Below are positions 35,926-46,136 of a stretch of 64,000 nt of DNA, in pieces. The notes under the pieces are model-generated. The model was not told the DNA's origin and did no database searches. It worked only from the letters and a program-made list of their open reading frames with translations. How positions within the stretch are numbered: the first letter of the stretch is position 1; every line of letters begins with the position of its first letter. The DNA comes from Nemertoderma westbladi (lineage: Eukaryota; Xenacoelomorpha; Nemertodermatida; Nemertodermatidae). The stretch spans positions 1 through 64,000 of the forward strand of contig JAUCBJ010007325.1 of NCBI GenBank assembly GCA_032718475.1, in the 5' to 3' direction. The position numbers and the translations under genes were made by a program.

Positions 35926-38900
35926 GTGGATGAGTGGGTTTATTGGAGGTCATATCGGAATGGTTAGAGTGCCTAACTTCCAACCTGCTCGCCACCTCGA
36001 ACTCTTGTGTGGATGAGTGGGTTTATTGGAGGTCATATCGGAATGGTTAGAGTGCCTGACTTCCAACCTGCTCGCCACCTCGAACTCTTGTGTGGGTGAG
36101 TGGGTTTATTGGAGGTCATATCGGAATGGTTAGAGTGCCTGACTTCCAACCTGCTCGCCACCTCGAACTCTTGTGTGGATGAGTGGGTTTATTGGAGGTC
36201 ATATCGGAATGGTTAGAGAGCCCGACTTCCAACCTGCTCGCCACCTCGAACTCTTGTGTGGATGAGTGGGTTTATTGGAGGTCATATCGGAATGGTTAGA
36301 GTGCCTGACTTCCAACCTGCTCGCCACCTCGAACTCTTGTGTGGGTGAGTGGGTTTATTGGAGGTCATATCGGAATGGTTAGAGTGCCCGACATCCAACC
36401 TGCTCGCCACCTCGAACTCTTGTGTGGATGAGTGGGTTTATTGGAGGTCATATCGGAATGGTTAGAGTGCCTGACTTCCAACCTGCTCGCCACCTCGAAC
36501 TCTTGTGTGGGTGAGTGGGTTTATTGGAGGTCATATCGGAATGGTTAGAGTGCCTGACTTCCAACCTGCTCGCCACCTCGAACTCTTGTGTGGGTGAGTG
36601 GGTTTATTGGAGGTCATATCGGAATGGTTAGAGTGCCCGACATCCAACCTGCTCGCCACCTCGAACTCTTGTGTGGATGAGTGGGTTTATTGGAGGTCAT
36701 ATCGGAATGGTTAGAGTGCCTGACATCCAACCTGCTCGCCACCTCGAACTCTTGTGTGGATGAGTGGGTTTATTGGAGGTCATATCGGAATGGTTAGAGT
36801 GCCCGACATCCAACCTGCTCGCCACCTCGAACTCTTGTGTGGATGAGTGGGTTTATTGGAGGTCATATCGGAATGGTTAGAGAGCCCGACATCCAACCTG
36901 CTCGCCACCTCGAACTCTTGTGTGGATGAGTGGGTTTATTGGAGGTCATATCGGAATGGTTAGAGTGCCTGACTTCCAACCTGCTCGCCACCTCGAACTC
37001 TTGTGTGGATGAGTGGGTTTATTGGAGGTCATATCGGAATGGTTAGAGTGCCCGACATCCAACCTGCTCGCCACCTCGAACTCTTGTGTGGATGAGTGGG
37101 TTTATTGGAGGTCATATCGGAATGGTTAGAGTGCCTGACTTCCAACCTGCTCGCCACCTCGAACTCTTGTGTGGATGAGTGGGTTTATTGGAGGTCATAT
37201 CGGAATGGTTAGAGTGCCTGACTTCCAACCTGCTCGCCACCTCGAACTCTTGTGTGGATGAGTGGGTTTATTGGAGATCATATCGGAATGGTTAGAGTGC
37301 CTGACTTCCAACCTGCTCGCCACCTCGAACTCTTGTGTGGATGAGTGGGTTTATTGGAGGTCATATCGGAATGGTTAGAGTGCCTGACTTCCAACCTGCT
37401 CGCCACCTCGAACTCTTGTGTGGATGAGTGGGTTTATTGGAGGTCATATCGGAATGGTTAGAGAGCCCGACTTCCAACCTGCTCGCCACCTCGAACTCTT
37501 GTGTGGATGAGTGGGTTTATTGGAGGTCATATCGGAATGGTTAGAGAGCCCGACTTCCAACCTGCGCGCCACCTCGAACTCTTGTGTGGATGAGTGGGTT
37601 TATTGGAGGTCATATCGGAATGGTTAGAGTGCCTGACTTCCAACCTGCTCGCCACCTCGAACTCTTGTGTGGATGAGTGGGTTTATTGGAGATCATATCG
37701 GAATGGTTAGAGTGCCTGACTTCCAACCTGCTCGCCACCTCGAACTCTTGTGTGGATGAGTGGGTTTATTGGAGGTCATATCGGAATGGTTAGAGTGCCT
37801 GACTTCCAACCTGCTCGCCACCTCGAACTCTTGTGTGGATGAGTGGGTTTATTGGAGGTCATATCGGAATGGTTAGAGTGCCTGACATCCAACCTGCTCG
37901 CCACCTCGAACTCTTGTGTGGGTGAGTGGGTTTATTGGAGGTCATATCGGAATGGTTAGAGTGCCTGACTTCCAACCTGCTCGCCACCTCGAACTCTTGT
38001 GTGGATGAGTGGGTTTATTGGAGGTCATATCGGAATGGTTAGAGTGCCTGACTTCCAACCTGCTCGCCACCTCGAACTCTTGTGTGGATGAGTGGGTTTA
38101 TTGGAGATCATATCGGAATGGTTAGAGTGCCTGACTTCCAACCTGCTCGCCACCTCGAACTCTTGTGTGGATGAGTGGGTTTATTGGAGGTCATATCGGA
38201 ATGGTTAGAGTGCCTGACTTCCAACCTGCTCGCCACCTCGAACTCTTGTGTGGATGAGTGGGTTTATTGGAGATCATATCGGAATGGTTAGAGTGCCTGA
38301 CTTCCAACCTGCTCGCCACCTCGAACTCTTGTGTGGATGAGTGGGTTTATTGGAGGTCATATCGGAATGGTTAGAGTGCCTGACTTCCAACCTGCTCGCC
38401 ACCTCGAACTCTTGTGTGGATGAGTGGGTTTATTGGAGGTCATATCGGAATGGTTAGAGTGCCTGACTTCCAACCTGCTCGCCACCTCGAACTCTTGTGT
38501 GGATGAGTGGGTTTATTGGAGGTCATATCGGAATGGTTAGAGTGCCTGACTTCCAACCTGCTCGCCACCTCGAACTCTTGTGTGGATGAGTGGGTTTATT
38601 GGAGATCATATCGGAATGGTTAGAGTGCCTGACTTCCAACCTGCTCGCCACCTCGAACTCTTGTGTGGATGAGTGGGTTTATTGGAGATCATATCGGAAT
38701 GGTTAGAGTGCCTGACTTCCAACCTGCTCGCCACCTCGAACTCTTGTGTGGATGAGTGGGTTTATTGGAGGTCATATCGGAATGGTTAGAGTGCCTGACT
38801 TCCAACCTGCTCGCCACCTCGAACTCTTGTGTGGATGAGTGGGTTTATTGGAGGTCATATCGGAATGGTTAGAGTGCCTGACTTCCAACCTGCTCGCCAC

Positions 38901-41316
38901 CTCGAACTCTTGTGTGGATGAGTGGGTTTATTGGAGATCATATCGGAATGGTTAGAGTGCCTGACTTCCAACCTGCTCGCCACCTCGAACTCTTGTGTGG
39001 ATGAGTGGGTTTATTGGAGGTCATATCGGAATGGTTAGAGTGCCTGACTTCCAACCTGCTCGCCACCTCGAACTCTTGTGTGGATGAGTGGGTTTATTGG
39101 AGGTCATATCGGAATGGTTAGAGTGCCTGACATCCAACCTGCTCGCCACCTCGAACTCTTGTGTGGGTGAGTGGGTTTATTGGAGGTCATATCGGAATGG
39201 TTAGAGTGCCTGACTTCCAACCTGCTCGCCACCTCGAACTCTTGTGTGGATGAGTGGGTTTATTGGAGGTCATATCGGAATGGTTAGAGTGCCTGACATC
39301 CAACCTGCTCGCCACCTCGAACTCTTGTGTGGGTGAGTGGGTTTATTGGAGGTCATATCGGAATGGTTAGAGTGCCTGACTTCCAACCTGCTCGCCACCT
39401 CGAACTCTTGTGTGGATGAGTGGGTTTATTGGAGGTCATATCGGAATGGTTAGAGTGCCTGACTTCCAACCTGCTCGCCACCTCGAACTCTTGTGTGGAT
39501 GAGTGGGTTTATTGGAGGTCATATCGGAATGGTTAGAGAGCCCGACATCCAACCTGCTCGCCACCTCGAACTCTTGTGTGGATGAGTGGGTTTATTGGAG
39601 GTCATATCGGAATGGTTAGAGAGCCCGACATCCAACCTGCTCGCCACCTCGAACTCTTGTGTGGATGAGTGGGTTTATTGGAGGTCATATCGGAATGGTT
39701 AGAGTGCCTGACATCCAACCTGCTCGCCACCTCGAACTCTTGTGTGGATGAGTGGGTTTATTGGAGGTCATATCGGAATGGTTAGAGTGCCTGACATCCA
39801 ACCTGCTCGCCACCTCGAACTCTTGTGTGGATGAGTGGGTTTATTGGAGGTCATATCGGAATGGTTAGAGAGCCCGACATCCAACCTGCTCGCCACCTCG
39901 AACTCTTGTGTGGATGAGTGGGTTTATTGGAGGTCATATCGGAATGGTTAGAGAGCCCGACTTCCAACCTGCGCGCCACCTCGAACTCTTGTGTGGATGA
40001 GTGGGTTTATTGGAGGTCATATCGGAATGGTTAGAGTGCCTGACTTCCAACCTGCTCGCCACCTCGAACTCTTGTGTGGATGAGTGGGTTTATTGGAGGT
40101 CATATCGGAATGGTTAGAGTGCCTGACTTCCAACCTGCTCGCCACCTCGAACTCTTGTGTGGATGAGTGGGTTTATTGGAGGTCATATCGGAATGGTTAG
40201 AGTGCCTGACATCCAACCTGCTCGCCACCTCGAACTCTTGTGTGGGTGAGTGGGTTTATTGGAGGTCATATCGGAATGGTTAGAGTGCCTGACATCCAAC
40301 CTGCTCGCCACCTCGAACTCTTGTGTGGGTGAGTGGGTTTATTGGAGGTCATATCGGAATGGTTAGAGTGCCTGACATCCAACCTGCTCGCCACCTCGAA
40401 CTCTTGTGTGGATGAGTGGGTTTATTGGAGGTCATATCGGAATGGTTAGAGTGCCTGACTTCCAACCTGCTCGCCACCTCGAACTCTTGTGTGGATGAGT
40501 GGGTTTATTGGAGGTCATATCGGAATGGTTAGAGTGCCTGACATCCAACCTGCTCGCCACCTCGAACTCTTGTGTGGATGAGTGGGTTTATTGGAGGTCA
40601 TATCGGAATGGTTAGAGTGCCTGACTTCCAACCTGCTCGCCACCTCGAACTCTTGTGTGGATGAGTGGGTTTATTGGAGGTCATATCGGAATGGTTAGAG
40701 TGCCTGACTTCCAACCTGCTCGCCACCTCGAACTCTTGTGTGGATGAGTGGGTTTATTGGAGGTCATATCGGAATGGTTAGAGTGCCTAACTTCCAACCT
40801 GCTCGCCACCTCGAACTCTTGTGTGGATGAGTGGGTTTATTGGAGGTCATATCGGAATGGTTAGAGTGCCTGACTTCCAACCTGCTCGCCACCTCGAACT
40901 CTTGTGTGGATGAGTGGGTTTATTGGAGGTCATATCGGAATGGTTAGAGTGCCTGACTTCCAACCTGCTCGCCACCTCGAACTCTTGTGTGGATGAGTGG
41001 GTTTATTGGAGGTCATATCGGAATGATTAGAGTGCCTGACTTCCAACCTGCTCGCCACCTCGAACTCTTGTGTGGATGAGTGGGTTTATTGGAGGTCATA
41101 TCGGAATGGTTAGAGTGCCCGACTTCCAACCTGCTCGCCACCTCGAACTCTTTTGTGGATGAGTGGGTTTATTGGAGGTCATATCGGAATGGTTAGAGTG
41201 CCTGACTTCCAACCTGCTCGCCACCTCGAACTCTTGTGTGGATGAGTGGGTTTATTGGAGGTCATATCGGAATGATTAGACTGCCCGACTTCCAACCTGC
41301 TCGTAACCTCGAACTC
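35926..41316 (+). repeat. 83-bp satellite of tRNA-like units, about 65 copies, in the Nav intron
   Basis: The array is extremely regular, 83 bp per unit, with few variable sites (GGATGAG or GGGTGAG; GAGTGCC or GAGAGCC; CTGAC or CCGAC; TTCC or ATCC). Each unit contains TATCGGAATGGTTAGAG, like a Pol III A box and D arm, then ACTTCCAA at the anticodon-loop position, then CACCTCGAACTC like a B box and T loop. The A-to-B spacing is about 42 bases, close to that of a tRNA gene. I could not form a full cloverleaf, so this is a decayed tRNA or SINE head amplified in tandem, not a set of functional tRNA genes. It separates gate exons A and B. Confidence 0.93.
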
Positions 41317-41510
41317 AATGACAACCCTGCTACCCTTTCCCAACGAATATTGTAATAGTACTTAAAATGGAAAAGATTTTGTTGAATATGTTTGGATGTT
41401 TTAAGATTGCTTCAGATAAAGTTTATCTCCGATATGAATAAAAACAATTACAGAATATAAATAACGTTCGCAAACTATGGACTTTCAATAATAATAGATT
41501 AATATTTCAG
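41317..41510 (+). other. Nav intron segment before gate exon B
   Basis: AT-rich spacer ending in the acceptor TTAATATTTCAG at 41510. It contains no other feature. Confidence 0.6.
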
Positions 41511-41636
41511 TCGATAGATTTCGTCGACTACATGGGCATTATTCTCACAGATCGGCAGACTAATTACTATATCACACTGAAGCGGGTTGTAGATAGTGTA
41601 GCCCACAGACCGTCACCTGGGTTGGCTAAACCCAAG
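41511..41636 (+). CDS. Nav alpha subunit, domain III-IV linker exon, version B (IIL gate)
   Basis: 126 bp, 42 codons, phase 0 to phase 0, acceptor ATATTTCAG, donor GTACTA. The peptide has DYMGIILTDRQTNYYITLKR, then a divergent second half ending LAKPK. Alignment to other Nav linkers is anchored by the Thr-Asp/Glu-x-Gln-x-x-Tyr-Tyr pattern. The I-F-M position reads I-I-L, without the central Phe. The lysine cluster typical of the linker C-terminal half is replaced by VVDSVAHRPSPG. It is the most divergent copy; it may be a specialised slow gate or an exon under weak constraint. No in-frame stop and good splice sites argue against simple decay. It lies 404 bp before copy C. Confidence 0.8.
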
Positions 41637-42040
41637 GTACTAAATAAATACTACCAAACCGAAATTCCCATTTTCCACAATGTTTTTACTTACACTTTAA
41701 TCCACCCCAAACCCTTTATTAAACTGTTTTTTTTAACCCGATTTTTTTGCTGTAAACCTGCTAAATAATGCTAAATAATGCTAAATAATGCTTTACTGAA
41801 GATGAAAGATATGAATTAAAATTTATCCCTTTTTGGTAAATCAATTAAAACCAAAATTAAAAATTGTTGTGACTTGGTGTGAATATTAAAACTGGCCGAT
41901 CTGATGCAACGATCCAACCAACGACACTGTGTAATTTAAATCAATAAGTGTGTTATCGTATATTAATTGACATTTATTTGTGTTTTGGGTTTTACTTACT
42001 ATATTTTCTGCTACTTTTCCACGCTGCTTTACAATCACAG

Positions 42041-42154
42041 TACGATGGGGACGGAGCTATAGATGTTCTATTGACGGCAAACCAACGTAGTTACTATCAA
42101 ACTATTAGAAGACTTAGTGTTAAAAAACCTAGGAAACATATTCAAAGGCCAAAG
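42041..42154 (+). CDS. Nav alpha subunit, domain III-IV linker exon, version C (VLL gate)
   Basis: 114 bp, 38 codons, phase 0 to phase 0, acceptor TTTACAATCACAG, donor GTAATC. The peptide has AIDVLLTANQRSYYQTIRRL, then a basic SVKKPRKHIQRPK end that matches the KKPxKPIPRP end of vertebrate Nav linkers. The I-F-M position reads V-L-L. It joins in frame to the next exon, NKLLAAFFDIS, exactly where vertebrate channels read NKxQGMVFDF, so the exon boundary is conserved. Copies A and B would join the same acceptor in frame too. Confidence 0.87.
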
Positions 42155-43794
42155 GTAATCGGAAACTACTAGTTATAGAAGCATGTTGTATAGAAGATGT
42201 TTGTTTATTGTGTACTGAATAGTGTACATTATACAGTATAATATACCAACAGTTCTCTGGTAGACATATATCTCATATAAGAGAATCCTTAGGGTCTGTA
42301 GGTCTACAGGTATAGACTTTATGTTTAATAATAAATTCTGTAATGAATGAAGTCGTTAGTTATTATTAATTGTTATTAATGTGAATCCTGAGTCAGAATC
42401 GATTCTGAAAGTAGATGCATTTAAGGATATATTCTACTGCATGCGGAAAATGAGTTACTTGTACTGTAGGTTAGCTTTAGGAATAGTTTTAAATAAGCGT
42501 TTATATGCATTTTAGAAAAGTTATCACAATGTAATATTTCAGATGAACCATTCAATCATGGTGACATAGTCCACTGACATGAACATTCAGTGTATTTTTG
42601 TTTCATATTATATCCATATTTCATATCATATATCGTCCATATTATATATTATTGCGCAAATTGATTTGAATGAAGTCAAATGAGTTTGTCATGAAGACAA
42701 CAAGTTACAAAGAAACTAAATGGGGCGTTTGTTATAAAATAAAATGAGTAAATCTCAATTAACTAATTCACATTAACTACAGTTGAACATAGTACTAACT
42801 ACTGTACAAACAATACAAAATCTACTGTAGGAATACTGTAGAACTGTATACAATGAATATTGGTGTGATATTGTCAAAATAATAATTAAAAGTTCATTAC
42901 TACTGTAATACTAGGATTATTTATTTTGCATTATTCGGAATTCGCACTTATATTCTTCCAACGATATTCTGCCTTGAGGTTTCATTGGTTTTTGAGTTTT
43001 GTTCTTAACCTTTTTTGTAATCTTAAAATAAATTAAATAAATTAAAATATTACAAAAATGTTAAATTTATTTGTTAAATTATTTCGTTATTACTGGATAC
43101 AGGGATTGGTGAGTTAAGAATTCATAATTCGTTGACGCTTTCATTTTTCTATTTTCTGTTTTTTGCTTCGCTTTCTTGTTTTTGTTATTATTTCCGTTTG
43201 GTTTTTATTTCCGTTTGGTTTTTATTATACTGTTTACGGTGATTTGTTTCTTAAAAATTTGTTTCTGCGGAGCTGATTAAGTCACGTACAACGTACGGTT
43301 TTATTTTGCTTGGAAATATCAAACTTAATATACAGTGTTGGTACAAATAGTTGTGGACTGTATTGTAAAATATTATTATCGCCGTAATTCTATTTAATTT
43401 CAGTATTATACTGCTTTCACTTTGCATGGTAAACTTTTTTCAAGCATTAGACACGTTTTAGCAGAGGCATGGCTTTACTGCTTGCAAGAAAAACGAATGT
43501 ACATAAATTATTTTGAACTTTTTATTTTTCAAGCAAACCATGTCTGCATAATGTCCTATATTATTATAAAATTAGCTATTTTATAAGCAAATAATTACAA
43601 TAAGTGGGGTACATCGAAACCTTGAAACATCTCTTGAACCTGCCTAACAGCTACAACCGCCTCACTACAATGCCTTCTATAAATTCCTCTATTATTATCT
43701 TTAATTTCTAGAATAACTATTAAATTAAATTTAAAACAGTATTGACAATACATATGGAAAAATATCTTGCAAAATATAGTCTTTACTTCTGCAG
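42155..43794 (+). other. Nav intron between gate exon C and domain IV S1
   Basis: AT-rich, with no gene, RNA or fourth canonical gate copy. A T-rich stretch around 43140-43230 repeats TTTCCGTTTGGTTTTTATT. Confidence 0.6.
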
Positions 43795-43829
43795 ATTTTC
43801 TCGACGTGTTTGGGAGTGATAGTTCGACG

Positions 43830-44031
43830 TATCCGTCAGCGGCCTAACGTCAGTAATATGTATTTACCTGTCCGTCAGCGGCCTAACGTCAGTAATATTT
43901 ATTTACCTGTCCGTCAGCGGCCTAACGTCAGTAATATGTATTTACCTGTCCGTCAGCGGCCTAACGTCAGTAATATTTATTTACCTGTCCGTCAGCGGCC
44001 TATCGTCAGTAATATGTATTTATTTACCTGT
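43830..44031 (+). repeat. 38-bp minisatellite, five units, before domain IV S1 exon
   Basis: Unit TATTTACCTGTCCGTCAGCG, then GCCTAACGTCAGTAATAT. Odd and even units alternate ATGTA and ATTTA, so the true period is a 76-bp dimer. Each unit contains AACGTCAGT, similar to a splice donor. The array ends 36 bp before the exon D acceptor. Confidence 0.9.
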
Positions 44032-44066
44032 TTATAACTATATCTTATTCAAATGTTCATTCACAG

Positions 44067-44198
44067 AATAAATTACTGGCTGCATTTTTTGATATCAGTA
44101 TGTCATCGAAATTCGAGATAGCAATAATTATTGTGATCCTGATGAATACAGTCACCTTGGCAGTGAACCACTACGGCATGGATAAATCCTTTGAAGAT
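44067..44198 (+). CDS. Nav alpha subunit, domain IV S1 exon
   Basis: 132 bp, 44 codons, phase 0 to phase 0, acceptor TTCATTCACAG, donor GTTAGT. The peptide begins NKLLAAFFDIS, then a hydrophobic helix FEIAIIIVILMNTVTLAV (S1), and ends NHYGMDKSFED, the extracellular S1-S2 start. The order matches vertebrate Nav NKxQGMVFDF...FDISIMILICLNMVTMMVE and insect para. Location: plasma membrane, voltage sensor of domain IV, the repeat whose movement triggers fast inactivation. Confidence 0.87.
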
Positions 44199-44227
44199 GT
44201 TAGTACCGAATACTTAAAATAAATAGC

Positions 44228-44250
44228 TGGGGGGGGGGGGGGGGGGGGGG
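44228..44250 (+). repeat. Poly-G tract 30 bp after the domain IV S1 exon donor
   Basis: An uninterrupted run of more than 20 G on the coding strand just inside the intron. It is a likely quadruplex in the pre-mRNA and a probable site of sequencing or length error. Confidence 0.85.
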
Positions 44251-44414
44251 GCTATGTGTAACTATTTGATAATTATACTGACAATACCTTCCTTCAACAC
44301 ACCCCTTATCCACCCAGTAGACCCTCTCTTTGGAATGCCGACCGTATCAAGGCAAAATCGTAGGTACAGGTAGTTATCGTCACGAGTTCAAATGGGGCGG
44401 GGGCCATCGGGTGG

Positions 44415-44915
44415 CAGCCGTCTCAGGGCTCAGCAAACAGCCCACCACGCAGCCGTCTCATGGCTCAGTAAACAGCCGCACCATGCAGTCGTCTCAGCAA
44501 ACAGCCGCACCATGCAGCCGTCTCAGGGCTCAAAAAACAACCGCACCATGCAGTCGTCTCAGGGCTCAGCAAACAGCCGCACCATGCAGTCGTCTCAGCA
44601 AACAGCCGCACCATGCAGCCGTCTCAGCAAACAGCCGCACCATACAGCCGTCTCAGGGCTCAGCAAACAACCGCACCATGCATTTGTCTCAGGGCTTAGC
44701 AAACAGCCGCACCATGCAGTCGTCTCAGCAAACAGCCGCACCATGCAGCCGTCTCAGCAAACAGCCGCACCATGCAGCCGTCTCAGCAAACAGCCGCACC
44801 ATGCAGCCGTCTCAGCAAACAGCCGCACCATGCAGTCGTCTCAGCAAACAGCCGCACCATGCAGTCGTCTCAGCAAACAGCCGCACCATGCAGCCGTCTC
44901 AGCAAACAGCCTCCA
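44415..44915. repeat. 29-bp minisatellite in the Nav intron
   Basis: About 16 units of CAGTCGTCTCAGCAAACAGC plus CGCACCATG (29 bp), some lengthened by an inserted GGGCTCAG (about 37 bp). Two overlapping long frames across it come only from the repeat. Confidence 0.9.
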
Positions 44916-45641
44916 TTATCTTACGGCTAGTTGCGGTATAAGGTTTGACGTAGTTTCGAAAATTGTTTCGTGTGATTTTGATGTATACCGGTACTACTAA
45001 CAATTAATTAACAACTATAAGGTTGACTTACATATAATTGTTAAGCAAGAAGAAAAACACATACCGTTAGGTATTTAAAACAAAAGCATTAAACTAAATA
45101 CAAATCGTGAGCAGTTTAGTTGCACGTGAAAGCTTGAGATGCATTACAATAGCTCGAGCCAGCCCATCATTAATAAGCAGCAACGTGATTGGCGTAGGCT
45201 TTTTTGTCACGCTTAGTAAATTGTTAGTTAGGTAGACATCCACTTCATAGTTTTATAGTACATGTTTCTTCTCCCTTTGGATCTTTACTCGTGACACCCT
45301 GATAGGAGCCCCTTATGGGGCTAAACGTCCTGTTTGATTACATCTAATCTGGTCACAGTTACTTTTTTAGTTCAAAGTAAAAATATTATAAATAGAATAG
45401 TTGACTAGGTCGATCTCTCTCGACCTAGTATAGTACTTTTTAGTTATGTTTTTTTCACATTCATACCGGAATTTATTGAACAATTTATAATGTAGTGTAT
45501 TGATGAACTCAGATACTTAATATACAATATACATGGATCAATATGTTTTGGCAGTGGACTTTATTTTATCAAATCGTTTTTTTTAACTTAACGGAATATA
45601 TTTCTAGTTAGTAAGAACGGTATGTTTTATGTTTATTCCAG
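44916..45641 (+). other. Nav intron before the S2-S3 exon, with a hairpin motif
   Basis: Mostly AT-rich without a gene. At 45299-45330 there is CTGATAGG, a perfect 6-bp hairpin AGCCCC-TTAT-GGGGCT, then AAACGTC. The layout resembles a degenerate hammerhead ribozyme core (see findings). A second inverted repeat, TAGTTGACTAGGTCGATC / GATCTCTCTCGACCTAG, lies near 45400-45428. Confidence 0.5.
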
Positions 45642-45780
45642 GTACTCAGAATATTTAACATTATATTCACTGTAATATATTGTCTCGAAGCGGCTCTGAA
45701 AATAATCGGATTACGTCATCAGTATTTCCTAATCCCTTGGAATGTCTTTGACTTCGTAATTGTTATATTCTCTGTAGCCG
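45642..45780 (+). CDS. Nav alpha subunit, domain IV S2-S3 exon
   Basis: 139 bp, phase 0 in and phase 1 out, acceptor GTTTATTCCAG, donor GTTAGT. The peptide reads VLRIFNIIFTVIYCLEAALK (S2, with the conserved Glu of the charge-transfer centre), IIGLRHQYFLIPWNVFDFV (the LRxxYF and PWNxFDF signature between S2 and S3) and IVIFSVAG (S3). It is very close to vertebrate Nav (LRHYYF, GWNIFDFVVVILSIVG) and para. The exon ends at the same Gly codon as vertebrate genes, as I recall. The next expected exon, S4 with repeated Arg, was not found before 64000. Confidence 0.9.
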
Positions 45781-46136
45781 GTTAGTGTCAATTATTGTAT
45801 TTCGAATTTGGATAATTTAATCTCCATCTATTTGGTTAACAACATTTAGCTTTGTGTGAATGGAAGAGGTTGAAGGAAGAAAGTTGAGGTGCAATTTTTT
45901 ATTTATCTACACCTCGTTGTTATTTTCAAGTATTCGTTTAAAATAAAATCAAGTATTTGATTTAGTTGACTGTAGGCCCTATAACTGTTTTTAGATTACA
46001 CAGCAACTGGCTATAGGGGTATAAACTTTTGTTTGTTTTTTGATTGTGGTTGTAATATCTTAATATTTTGTTTAAACCCTGCTAAGTTGCTTTAATATAC
46101 GTAATACCCTGTAAAAAAAATAAAGTATATCAATCA
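45781..46136 (+). other. Nav intron start after the S2-S3 exon
   Basis: AT-rich, no gene or clear repeat. It continues into the 31-bp satellite. Confidence 0.55.

Noticed and set aside
35926-41316. Array of functional tRNA genes
   Set aside because: The A- and B-box-like motifs are present, but acceptor, anticodon and T stems do not pair, so a cloverleaf cannot be formed by eye.
35926-41316. CRISPR array
   Set aside because: 83-bp units are repeated whole, with no variable spacers, and the context is an animal intron.
44330-45000. Two overlapping 200-codon frames after the S1 exon
   Set aside because: They arise from the 29-bp minisatellite in the intron.
41511-45780. Calcium channel (Cav) or NALCN instead of Nav
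   Set aside because: The linker with TxxQxxYY followed by KKP and the LRHxYF...PWNxFDF block match sodium channels; Cav and NALCN differ at these positions.
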